A DNA stretch of 8,664 bases from an uncultured Rhodospirillales bacterium (GTDB lineage: Bacteria; Pseudomonadota; Alphaproteobacteria; Rhodospirillales; Defluviicoccaceae): contig CAKZLS010000422.1 in the NCBI GenBank assembly GCA_937127205.1, forward strand, positions 1 to 8,664. The letters are read 5' to 3'. This document shows positions 1 through 5,822 of this stretch, one piece after another. The notes under the pieces were generated by a model. The model saw nothing but the letters and a program-made list of their open reading frames with translations, did not search any database and was not told where the DNA came from. The translations under genes and the position numbers were made by a program. The first letter of the stretch is position 1, and every line of letters begins with the position of its first letter.

Positions 1-97
1 CGGAAGAATGGCAGCAATGGGTCATATTGAGAATTTCACCCGACACAGGTTTAACGTCCGAAATGCCTACTAAAGGCGACCATCCGCCCTCAACGAC

Positions 98-226
98 CTA
101 TTGCAGAACCGCCCCGTCAGACGGTTCCTTCGATAGAAATTCCCCGATTGTCAGCATGATCCGTTTCCACATGGAACACCCGTCGAGATCGTTAACCTCC
201 AGTAGCGGATCGTGCTTCGCACGGTA
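98..226 (-). pseudogene. C-terminal remnant of a short conserved-type protein
   Basis: On the minus strand an open frame of about 43 codons ends at TAG (98-100). It contains DLDGCSMWKRIMLTIGEFL followed by SKEPSDGAVLQ. The pattern (acidic turn, Asp-Gly, aromatic Trp-x-Arg-Ile, a helix, a short acidic tail) resembles the C-terminal ends of short uncharacterised alphaproteobacterial proteins; this is from memory, not a search. There is no start codon before the homologous-looking part: the frame closes upstream at a TAG near 242, and the only ATG (170-172) lies in the middle of the motif without a convincing ribosome binding site. I read it as a 5'-truncated relic beside the VapC remnant. It could also be a chance open frame. 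Confidence 0.35.
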
Positions 227-303
227 CGAAGGGGTCGAATTCTATTGAAAAGAGATCCTAGATTGTGGATCAGCGCTATCATCGAAGCATTTGCTCCCCA
301 CCC

Positions 304-537
304 TCACCCCACGCAGTCTTCGACCCGCAATCCAGCCACGCGGTTGAAATCGCCGGCATTGCTGGTGACGAGGACCAGCTCGCGGGCTTTGGCCTGGCCG
401 GCGATGAGGACGTCGTAGGGGCCGATGGGGGTTCCGGCGGCGGCGAGGGCGGCCCGGATTTCGTCGACCGCGGCGGAGCGGGCATCGACGAGCACCGCGA
501 CAGCGCCGGCACTCAGGTGACGAATTCTCTTTTTCAT
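304..537 (-). pseudogene. VapC-type PIN-domain toxin, C-terminal fragment (copy 1)
   Basis: Translated from ATG 535-537 this gives 77 residues. From about residue 13 it matches the C-terminal half of VapC PIN toxins: an IRAAL helix, the GTPIGPYD motif with a conserved Asp, then LVTSNAGDF and VAGLRVEDC. The N-terminal half, with the first catalytic Asp and the Glu, is absent, so RNase activity is not expected. No VapB antitoxin gene lies upstream. The fragment is not simply dead sequence: AAGGGA sits seven bases before the ATG, and the ATG overlaps the TGA of the membrane-protein gene (ATGA), so the truncated ORF could still be translated by coupling. Residues 1-12 look unrelated to VapC and may be a fusion joint. 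A second fragment of the same family lies at 4393-4571. Confidence 0.7.
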
Positions 538-812
538 TGCGGATCCCTTTTTCTCGTCAATGCCCACCACCACAGAAGCCCCGCGTTAAGGGAAATGGCG
601 CTCGTCACCAGGGCGATACCCACGCCGACCGTGTGTTCTTCCGCCAAGCTATCCGCCAGGCTCAGGAATAGATAAGTCCAGGGAATCCCCACCAAGATCG
701 TGTAGACCGCCGCTAGCGGGTCGTCCCACGGAATGACGAAGCCGATCACCAACGCCGCGATACCGATCAGCGTGTAAACGCTCGCGACGAAAATGAGGAC
801 GATGCGCAGCAT
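534..812 (-). CDS. small three-helix inner-membrane protein, unknown function
   Basis: This is a 92-residue protein, with ATG at 810-812 and TGA at 534-536. Three hydrophobic segments are visible (about residues 3-27, 34-54 and 63-85). The first loop carries PWDD, the second an acidic stretch (ADSLAEEH), and the C-terminus is basic (TRKRDPQ). The start overlaps the stop of the preceding exported-protein gene by one base (TGATG), with AGGGCGG a few bases upstream, so translational coupling is likely. A TTG one codon earlier is a possible alternative start. I do not recognise a named family. Its position directly behind an exported PliG-like protein suggests a shared envelope role, which is inference only. 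Confidence 0.7.
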   Translation of the reverse strand: MLRIVLIFVASVYTLIGIAALVIGFVIPWDDPLAAVYTILVGIPWTYLFLSLADSLAEEHTVGVGIALVTSAISLNAGLLWWWALTRKRDPQ

Positions 813-1564
813 CAACCGCCCTGGATCACCGCGTCCGGAATCTCATAGCGCTCGTCGCCGATGCGGATGATGTTCAGGTCGCTCTGTTTCTCGGCGCTGA
901 ATTTGCCGGGATCGGCTTGGCTCATGTCGTACCCCGTTGCCCGGCCGTTTTCGAAGAAGATGACACGGGTCCGACCACCGGACTTCGTCACCGTGACCAT
1001 CCCGGTACCGTTACCCTCGCGCTTCACGCCGAACGGGCACTGTCCCATGGGTTGCCCCTCGCCCATGGAACACGGAATGTCGCCGGTGGCGTGGTAGTCT
1101 GTGCCCGGAACCTTGGCATCGTCGTCGGCCGCTCCGCTTTTTGCGGCGCCGGTGATGTTGACGTCCAGCGTGTAGTTCGCGGTCTCGTCTCGCCGGGCGG
1201 CGCTGCGCATCAGGTAGACGCGTACCGTGTAGTCGCCCGTGGCCGACAGCGTGCCGCTGAACTCGTTTCCCGAAGTCGAGCCCGTGTGGATTGCGACGTC
1301 CGACGATCCCGGTGGCAGGACGTTGAAATAGTTGGCGAGATTGCTGGTCTTCAGCGATACGCTCATTGTCTGGCCCGCCCCCGCCCGCAAGATATAGTCG
1401 ACGGTCTCGTACCCCTTGACGGCCCCCTTCACGGTCGCTCCGGACTTGCCGGCCGCGAACTGGATCGGTTCCCGGCGAATGTCATCGCGGGCGAGGAGGA
1501 GCGACGGCGCCGAAAGAAAGATCGCGGCGGTCAAGGCTACGGCAAACGCATGCTTCGTTATCAT
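812..1564 (-). CDS. exported two-domain protein with PliG-like N-terminal beta-sandwich
   Basis: This is a 250-residue protein. Residues 1-25 form a signal peptide (basic start, hydrophobic core, cleavage expected after SLLLA), so it is periplasmic or secreted. Residues about 35-138 are a beta-rich domain with KGYETVDYILRAGAGQTM, LKTSNLANYFNVLPPG and TGDYTVRVYLMRSAARR. This resembles a family often labelled 'DNA breaking-rejoining protein' and the g-type lysozyme inhibitor PliG; a DNA role makes no sense for an exported beta-sandwich, so that label should not be copied. After an Ala/Asp-rich linker, residues about 150-250 form a second domain (GQCPFGVKREGNGTGMVTVT, VIFFENG, IRIGDERYEIPDAVI) with Cys165 and Cys176, possibly a disulfide. 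It heads a minus-strand operon with the small membrane protein. Function is unproven; lysozyme inhibition is one hypothesis. Confidence 0.8.
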   Translation of the reverse strand: MITKHAFAVALTAAIFLSAPSLLLARDDIRREPIQFAAGKSGATVKGAVKGYETVDYILRAGAGQTMSVSLKTSNLANYFNVLPPGSSDVAIHTGSTSGNEFSGTLSATGDYTVRVYLMRSAARRDETANYTLDVNITGAAKSGAADDDAKVPGTDYHATGDIPCSMGEGQPMGQCPFGVKREGNGTGMVTVTKSGGRTRVIFFENGRATGYDMSQADPGKFSAEKQSDLNIIRIGDERYEIPDAVIQGG

Positions 1565-1580
1565 TTGAAATCCGCTTTCA

Positions 1581-1590
1581 GAGAGCTCTC
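1581..1590. repeat. perfect 10-bp palindrome upstream of the exported-protein gene
   Basis: GAGAGCTCTC is a perfect palindrome 17 bases upstream of the ATG of the 812-1564 gene, just ahead of its presumed ribosome binding site (AAGCGGA). It could be an operator or a small leader hairpin, or chance. Confidence 0.25.
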
Positions 1591-1690
1591 ATGGTTTTTC
1601 TTTGGGTCAACCTTGGAGGGCAGGTATCCAAATTCTTCCGGATGACTTAACAACCCTCATTCCTGGTTTCAACGCTGGTACTAATCTTCA

Positions 1691-1738
1691 CTACTGTCCA
1701 AAAAAAATCAGATGGAGTTGAATTTTCCAGGACAGTAG
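1691..1738. repeat. 48-bp imperfect palindrome, possible MITE or IS scar
   Basis: The element begins CTACTGTCC (1691-1699) and ends GGACAGTAG (1730-1738), a perfect 9-bp inverted repeat at the ends. Aligning 20-base arms (1691-1710 against the complement of 1719-1738) gives 16 of 20 matches, leaving an 8-base centre. It is AT-rich inside, unlike its flanks, and lies between divergent genes, so it is unlikely to be a terminator. No flanking target-site duplication is obvious. It may be two terminal repeats of a collapsed insertion sequence, a minimal MITE, or a large operator. Confidence 0.5.
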
Positions 1739-1746
1739 CGACCAGC

Positions 1747-1773
1747 GGTCACCGATAGTGACTCGTTGTGACC
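1747..1773. repeat. interrupted inverted repeat GGTCAC-N15-GTGACC
   Basis: A 6-bp inverted repeat (1747-1752 and 1768-1773) has a further GTGAC between the arms. It lies nine bases from the 48-bp palindrome, in the divergent intergenic region. It could be a regulator site; no known regulator is assigned. Confidence 0.2.
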
Positions 1774-1795
1774 TGAGGTGTTAACTGCGCCGCCC

Positions 1796-1823
1796 TTCAC
1801 TTCTCCCTCATTTTTCTTATGCT
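1796..1823 (+). promoter_or_regulatory. candidate sigma-70 promoter for the lipoprotein operon
   Basis: TTCACT (1796-1801), a 16-base spacer and TATGCT (1818-1823) give four of six matches to each consensus box. It would start transcription near 1830. Downstream, GTGAT occurs three times (1841, 1847, 1861) and pairs with CATCAC at 1829-1834, which may form a leader structure or operator. Both boxes are weak. Confidence 0.3.
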
Positions 1824-1880
1824 GCAAGCATCACCAGAGAGTGATAGTGATGGCCACTGAGTGATGCGAGGCATCGCCCT

Positions 1881-3083
1881 TTGCGGATTTGGGAGAACCA
1901 GGCAATCAGTACGAGCAAGGTCATTTTCGGAGGGAACGCTTCGCGGCAGAGGCATAAAACCGTTCGCTCGCGCATATTATCGACCCTGTTGGCGCTGGCG
2001 GCATTCATCGTTGCGGGATGCGCTTCGCAACCGGGAACGCCATACACCCTTGACGCCTCTCCGTTGGCGTTCGTCGACCAGGTCGGTGCAAAGACCGCCG
2101 ATCAACGAGCCCGTTTTCGGGAAATCGTTTGCGCGGTCAATGAGGAGTCCGGCCGCGATTTTCCCGGATACCGGCCGTGCAGTGAAATTGTTCACTTCTT
2201 CTACGACGAGCCGCCGGGTTCAGGGAAAACCGTATACCTGGGAGCCGCGCGATCGAAGCTTCACATCGCCGTTGTCGCCGGCCTGGGAGCGGAATGCTTT
2301 GCCGATCAAATCCGACCTCTCCAGTTCGCCCTCGGGCATCTTCGGAGCCTGGGTTACCGAACGAGTTACATCAGGGTGGATGGCCTTTCGAGTAGTGCCA
2401 GGAACGGTCAAGAGATTAGAGATGCGGTTATTGACATGGGTCTCGGTACCGCGGATGAGCGTCTGATATTGGTGGGCTATTCAAAAGGGGCGCCAGACAT
2501 CATCGAGGGGCTGGTCGCATACCCCGAACTGCAAGAGCGTGTTGCGGCGGTCATCACGGTCGCCGGAGCCGTTGGCGGTTCGCCACTCAGCAACGATGCG
2601 CCGGAGTGGATGATGTCCCTGCTTGAGTACCTGCCCGGTTCGGATTGCGAAGAAGGTGACGGGCGAGCCCTTGAGAGCTTGAGACCGGCGATCCGGCGCC
2701 AGTTTTTGTCAACCCACTCGCTGCCGGAAGGAACAGGTTACTACTCCCTTGGCACATTTGCCCCTCGTGAACAAATCTCCACCCCGTTGCGAGATGGCTA
2801 CGACGAATTGTCGAAAATCGATCCGCGCAACGACGGCCAGATGATCTTTTACGATCAGATCGTTCCCGGAGGCGCGTTACTCGGGTTCGTCAAGTCCGAT
2901 CATTGGGCCGTTGGAATGCCCATTGCGCGTCAGTATCCAACCCTGGCTCCTTACGTGGTCGATCGAAACGCCTTTCCAAGGGAAGTTGTTCTGGAGGCGG
3001 CCGTGCGCCACGTCGAGGAACAATTGCTGACACCGCCCCACGTCGGAACCGAAGACCAGATATCGTTGAAGCGCCAAGATTGA
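1881..3083 (+). CDS. alpha/beta-hydrolase-fold lipoprotein
   Basis: With the TTG start at 1881 the protein has 400 residues. A hydrophobic segment ends in the lipobox FIVAGC, with Cys47 as lipid anchor, so it is an envelope lipoprotein. The hydrolase fold shows at residues about 128-345: KLHIAVVAGLGAECF, LGYRTSYIRVDG, then LILVGYSKGAPD with nucleophile Ser201. RNDGQ (Asp318) and SDHWAV (His341) are the likely remaining triad members. This predicts an esterase, lipase or related hydrolase of unknown substrate. The start is uncertain: no ATG or GTG lies in frame between the upstream stop (1848-1850) and the lipobox, and TTG 1881 gives an unusually long 30-residue n-region. GAGG nine bases before TTG is the only support. 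It is the first gene of a pair overlapping the next by one base. Confidence 0.8.
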   Translation: MRIWENQAISTSKVIFGGNASRQRHKTVRSRILSTLLALAAFIVAGCASQPGTPYTLDASPLAFVDQVGAKTADQRARFREIVCAVNEESGRDFPGYRPCSEIVHFFYDEPPGSGKTVYLGAARSKLHIAVVAGLGAECFADQIRPLQFALGHLRSLGYRTSYIRVDGLSSSARNGQEIRDAVIDMGLGTADERLILVGYSKGAPDIIEGLVAYPELQERVAAVITVAGAVGGSPLSNDAPEWMMSLLEYLPGSDCEEGDGRALESLRPAIRRQFLSTHSLPEGTGYYSLGTFAPREQISTPLRDGYDELSKIDPRNDGQMIFYDQIVPGGALLGFVKSDHWAVGMPIARQYPTLAPYVVDRNAFPREVVLEAAVRHVEEQLLTPPHVGTEDQISLKRQD

Positions 3084-4396
3084 TGATTCTCTATCGACGA
3101 CTGACCGTGGCCAACGGGCCGAGGATCTTGGGTTTATGGCTCTTTTCGCTGATTATCGGCCTCTCGGCGCTCGCCGGATGCGCGACCTCGGAGCAGACTT
3201 TGCAGAGCGAGGGGTATCTTAGTCGCGCTGTCGTTCACGCCGACGACCAGGTGATCACGACGGTTTCGGTATTGGCGGACACAGAAATCGAGGAGGAGTT
3301 TGGCGCGCGCTTGGATCTGGTTGGCATTCAGCCGGTGTGGCTCCGAATCAAAAACCTCCAACCGCACAGTTACGTATTGTTTTTGAAGAGCATCGACCCC
3401 GATTATTTTTCTCCCTACGAGGTGGCGCGCCGGTCGTCCGTCATTTCCCCTTTGTCGGCGGAGGCGTTATACACCAGCATCCGCGACAAGGAGGTCCAGC
3501 GTTACATCGCGCCCGGCGCCGAGGTTTCCGGTTTCGTTTACACGCATAGCGATGAGGGGCTGAAGGCTTTCAACATCGATCTTGTCGGCAACAAGAGACA
3601 TCATTCCTTCAATATCGCCGTCAGCGTTCCAGGGATGACCACGGATTATGCCGACTCGGATCCGTCGGCCCTACCGCTCGACGGCTTCAAATCGCTCAGC
3701 GAGGCTGAACTCCGGGCGTGGCTGCAATCCTTGACCTGCTGCACCACTTCCGAGGAAGGTGTTCCCGGCGACCCGCTCAACGTTGTTTTCGTTGGCGAGG
3801 TGGAGGCGATCAGAGCGGCCTTGGTGAGTCAGGGCTGGGACGTGACGGCGGAGATCAGTTCCCATTCGATGGGGCGAATCCTCAGCGCCTTTGTTTTCGG
3901 CTCACGCTATCGCTATGCCCCAATCTCCGGCCTGTATCTGTTCGACCGCGTCCAGGATATGACTTTTCAAAAAGCGCGCGCGGTGATCGATGAGCGCAAC
4001 CACATCCGGCTTTGGCGCGCGCCGGTTAGCTACATTGGGATACCGGTGTGGGTCGGACACATCAGCCGCGATGCCGGCATCAAGCTCGCGGGTCGGGTTT
4101 GGCCCCCGACAACGCATGTGATCGATCCCGCCGTGGACGAGGCGCGCTTCTATCTTGAGCAGGACTTGTTGTATAGCCACAACGTATGGCGCTTCGGTTT
4201 GGTCACGGGCGTTGGTCCGGCCGACTCCGGCGAGCCAAGGCTTAACGCGGAGGGCGATCCTTATTTCACCGATGGCCTTCGGGCCGTGTTCTTTGTGATC
4301 GGCGACTACGTTCCGATTCGTGATCTGGAAATTCTCAACTGGAGCCTACCAGCCGACCTCGAACCATTCCGCGAGAATATCTTCGCGCCAAGTTAA
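3083..4396 (+). CDS. LssY C-terminal domain lipoprotein
   Basis: This is a 437-residue protein. The ATG (3083-3085) shares one base with the TGA of the hydrolase gene (TGATG), so the pair is probably translationally coupled. The signal segment ends in LSALAGC, with Cys33 as lipid anchor. Residues about 50-190 are an unrecognised beta-rich region. From about residue 228 the sequence fits the LssY_C domain: PLNVVFVGE, QGWDVTAEI, ISGLYLFDRVQD, HIRLWRAP, PVWVGHISRDAGI, THVIDPAVDEARFY. LssY_C is named for a Legionella secretion-locus protein and is often found fused to membrane phosphatase-like modules; its biochemical role is not settled. Here it stands alone on a lipoprotein beside a hydrolase, suggesting joint action at the envelope. 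A Cys-Cys pair (219-220) precedes the domain. Confidence 0.8.
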   Translation: MILYRRLTVANGPRILGLWLFSLIIGLSALAGCATSEQTLQSEGYLSRAVVHADDQVITTVSVLADTEIEEEFGARLDLVGIQPVWLRIKNLQPHSYVLFLKSIDPDYFSPYEVARRSSVISPLSAEALYTSIRDKEVQRYIAPGAEVSGFVYTHSDEGLKAFNIDLVGNKRHHSFNIAVSVPGMTTDYADSDPSALPLDGFKSLSEAELRAWLQSLTCCTTSEEGVPGDPLNVVFVGEVEAIRAALVSQGWDVTAEISSHSMGRILSAFVFGSRYRYAPISGLYLFDRVQDMTFQKARAVIDERNHIRLWRAPVSYIGIPVWVGHISRDAGIKLAGRVWPPTTHVIDPAVDEARFYLEQDLLYSHNVWRFGLVTGVGPADSGEPRLNAEGDPYFTDGLRAVFFVIGDYVPIRDLEILNWSLPADLEPFRENIFAPS

Positions 4397-4571
4397 GCGA
4401 TGACGGGCAATCCTGCAACGTAATGGAACTCATTGGTAATATTGGTGAAAAGGTCAAGTTGCGGGCGTTGGCTTGGCTAGCGACCAGAACGTCGTGGGGG
4501 CCGATGGGGGTTCCATTGGCAGCGAGCGCGGCGCGGATTTCGCCGCTTCGTTCAACCTTTACCGCCTCGCC
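4393..4571 (-). pseudogene. VapC-type PIN-domain toxin, C-terminal fragment with frameshift (copy 2)
   Basis: The minus strand reads SGEIRAALAANGTPIGPHDV then LVASQANARNLTF, the VapC C-terminal half. At the AAAA run 4448-4451 one base is missing; restoring it continues the family sequence as VTNITNEFHYVAGLPVIA and ends at TAA (4393-4395). The N-terminal half with the first catalytic acidic residues is gone, and no antitoxin gene is adjacent. After the frame is restored, about 31 of 48 positions match the copy at 304-537, so these are diverged paralogues rather than a recent duplication. Its TAA overlaps the TAA of the convergent LssY_C gene, so the deletion endpoints sit exactly against a working gene. 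Confidence 0.75.
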
Positions 4572-4673
4572 ACGCCCGCATTCATCGCCCGATTCATTTT
4601 CTGCATTTTTTTGATCCGCTTGATCCACGCGGAATAACCGAGCGTACGAATTCGTTAATTGAACCACATATTC

Positions 4674-4679
4674 AGGAGA
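4674..4679 (+). promoter_or_regulatory. strong ribosome binding site for the 32-residue peptide
   Basis: AGGAGA sits five bases before ATG 4685, a near-ideal Shine-Dalgarno match. It is the best such site in the window, and decides that the short ORF behind it is likely translated. Confidence 0.75.
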
Positions 4680-4684
4680 CTAAA

Positions 4685-4783
4685 ATGGCTGAGTTAGCAC
4701 TCCCAGTAATGAATTCGCTGATCTTGGGCTCCTTCATGGCCGCCGGCGTCGTCGACTACGTCAAAACAAAGAACGATAAATAA
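4685..4783 (+). CDS. 32-residue hydrophobic small protein
   Basis: ATG 4685-4687 to TAA 4781-4783 encodes 32 residues. The N-terminal part is hydrophobic (ALPVMNSLILGSFMAAGVV, about residues 5-23) and the end is charged (DYVKTKNDK), so it looks like a single-span membrane peptide or an amphipathic surface-binding helix. Support for a real gene comes from the strong AGGAGA site and a terminator hairpin 15 bases after the stop, a self-contained one-gene unit. I recognise no family. Possibilities include a small accessory subunit of a membrane complex, a type I toxin-like peptide, or a bacteriocin-like peptide; the sequence does not choose between them. It lies between the VapC remnant and the DUF4239 gene, on the opposite strand from both. 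Confidence 0.65.
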   Translation: MAELALPVMNSLILGSFMAAGVVDYVKTKNDK

Positions 4784-4797
4784 GCATCGCTTCTGGT

Positions 4798-4828
4798 AAA
4801 TCGGCGCTCAACCCGTAGGCGCCGATTT
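4798..4828 (+). terminator. Rho-independent-type terminator after the small protein
   Basis: AAATCGGCGC (4798-4807) pairs perfectly with GCGCCGATTT (4819-4828), a 10-bp GC-rich stem with an 11-base loop. The stem ends in TTT but only a broken T-stretch follows, so termination may be moderate. The flanking A and T runs would let it work in either direction, also helping to end leftward transcripts from the DUF4239 gene. Confidence 0.7.
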
Positions 4829-5045
4829 CACTATGTTAAATCTTCAGGGCGCCGATCCGTATATTACCACCACGTTACTGTATTTCTACAGTACGTCACG
4901 GCATGGATGCGGTGCGGCGCCATTAGGTTCTTCACCGCCCTCCCGATTTCTCATCTCGCCGCTTGGTCTGATCGAACGGCCTCCCAGTCTGTAACCGGTA
5001 ACCCCGCCACGTTTCGGAATTGCCCGGTGCCGTCGGTCACGAGCG
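4829..5045. other. non-coding gap between convergent units
   Basis: Apart from the hairpin at 4872-4896, I see no supported gene here. GGCGCCGAT recurs at 4848-4856, echoing the terminator stem, and GTAACC occurs twice in tandem near 4991. Confidence 0.4.
4872..4896. repeat. hairpin/inverted repeat TACTGTA-TTTC-TACAGTA
   Basis: TACTGTA (4876-4882) and TACAGTA (4887-4893) are a perfect 7-bp inverted repeat with a 4-base loop. Outer ACG/CGT bases extend it past one bulged T. It lies in the non-coding gap between the small protein and the DUF4239 gene. It may be an operator, or a secondary terminator hairpin without a T-tract. Confidence 0.4.
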
Positions 5046-5822
5046 TCAGGGGACGGGCGCGACGCTATCGGCGATCGGCGAGGGCGAGACCGCGAAGGGG
5101 TCCTGAAACGGATTGCCGTGGATCAGGATGATCGCCGCCGATGGCGCTGCCGCGGTGGCGAACAGCAGGACGGCAAGAAGCTGGGCGCGCTGTACCTCCA
5201 CGTGGACCATGGCGATGGAGGTCAGGGTGAGAAAGCCGAGGAAGGCCATACCCAGCCACTTCAGCGGATTGACATGGGTCTGACTGAGGGCCATCCGCAC
5301 CTCGCGCGTACCCCGGATATCAATGGCCTGCTGCAGCATCTGTCCGGCGACGCGGGGGTCCGCCACCCGAGTCACGTCGGCGGAGGCGATCAGCGTAATC
5401 AACGCATCGAGTTGGTGAGAAACCGCCGCGCCGCTCTCCCGTCTGGCCAAGTTCGGCCATTCGTCGGTGACGGTCAGTCGCACGTACTCGTGCACCGCCT
5501 CGGTGACATCGGACTGGGCCGGCGCAGGCAGGGTCCGCGCGAGGTCGACGATGTTGCGCAGGGTGCCGGCCTCGGCGTACACGGAATCGAGGGCGCGGTC
5601 GCGGGCATTCCAGGTGTCGTTGGCGAGAAAGGCAAGGTTGAGCGCGAAGATGACGTTGATCACGGTCAGGAAGTTTTGCGCAATCCCACGGAACGACTTT
5701 ATGAACGGCGCAGACCGCGAACGCTGCGCCACCCAGAGCAGGATAAAGGCCGCGCCATAAGTGCCAAGCAGCACGACACCGGCGAGGTAGTATTGGTCGT
5801 AAGGCCCGAGATTGAACGACAT
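5046..5822 (-). CDS. DUF4239 (bestrophin-like) membrane protein
   Basis: This is a 258-residue protein. Two N-terminal membrane segments (about residues 12-32 and 44-66) precede a hydrophilic, mostly helical middle (67-187), then two more segments (188-206 and 211-236). The order and the final signature AAIILIHGNPFQDPF followed by AVSPSPI match DUF4239, a family with a remote relation to bestrophin channels; ion transport is therefore possible but untested. ATG 5820-5822 is chosen because the family-like sequence begins there with a short cytoplasmic lead into the first helix; AAGAG lies some ten bases upstream. The frame stays open to 6368, but that extension is Arg- and Ser-rich and does not look coded. 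It stands alone on the minus strand, convergent with the 32-residue gene. Confidence 0.8.
   Translation of the reverse strand: MSFNLGPYDQYYLAGVVLLGTYGAAFILLWVAQRSRSAPFIKSFRGIAQNFLTVINVIFALNLAFLANDTWNARDRALDSVYAEAGTLRNIVDLARTLPAPAQSDVTEAVHEYVRLTVTDEWPNLARRESGAAVSHQLDALITLIASADVTRVADPRVAGQMLQQAIDIRGTREVRMALSQTHVNPLKWLGMAFLGFLTLTSIAMVHVEVQRAQLLAVLLFATAAAPSAAIILIHGNPFQDPFAVSPSPIADSVAPVP

Noticed and set aside
3..248. Plus-strand open frame at the left edge as an 81-residue C-terminal gene end
   Set aside because: Composition is Ser/Pro/Arg-rich and resembles no family; the opposite strand carries a more protein-like remnant.
216..250. tRNA 3' end suggested by GGGGTCGAATTCTATT
   Set aside because: The bases on either side of the would-be T-loop do not pair, and no acceptor, anticodon or D arm fits.
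917..1645. Plus-strand open frame opposite the exported-protein gene
   Set aside because: It is the antisense shadow of a gene with a clear signal peptide and two domains.
1691..1738. Rho-independent terminator
   Set aside because: It lies between the 5' ends of divergent genes and has no T-tract directly after either arm.
2903..3082. N-terminal 60-residue extension of the LssY_C lipoprotein
   Set aside because: It lies entirely inside the hydrolase coding region, and the lipoprotein signal fits ATG 3083 directly.
4876..4893. LexA/SOS operator
   Set aside because: The spacing is CTG-N8-CAG, two bases shorter than the E. coli box, alphaproteobacterial LexA uses a different direct-repeat site, and no SOS gene is adjacent.
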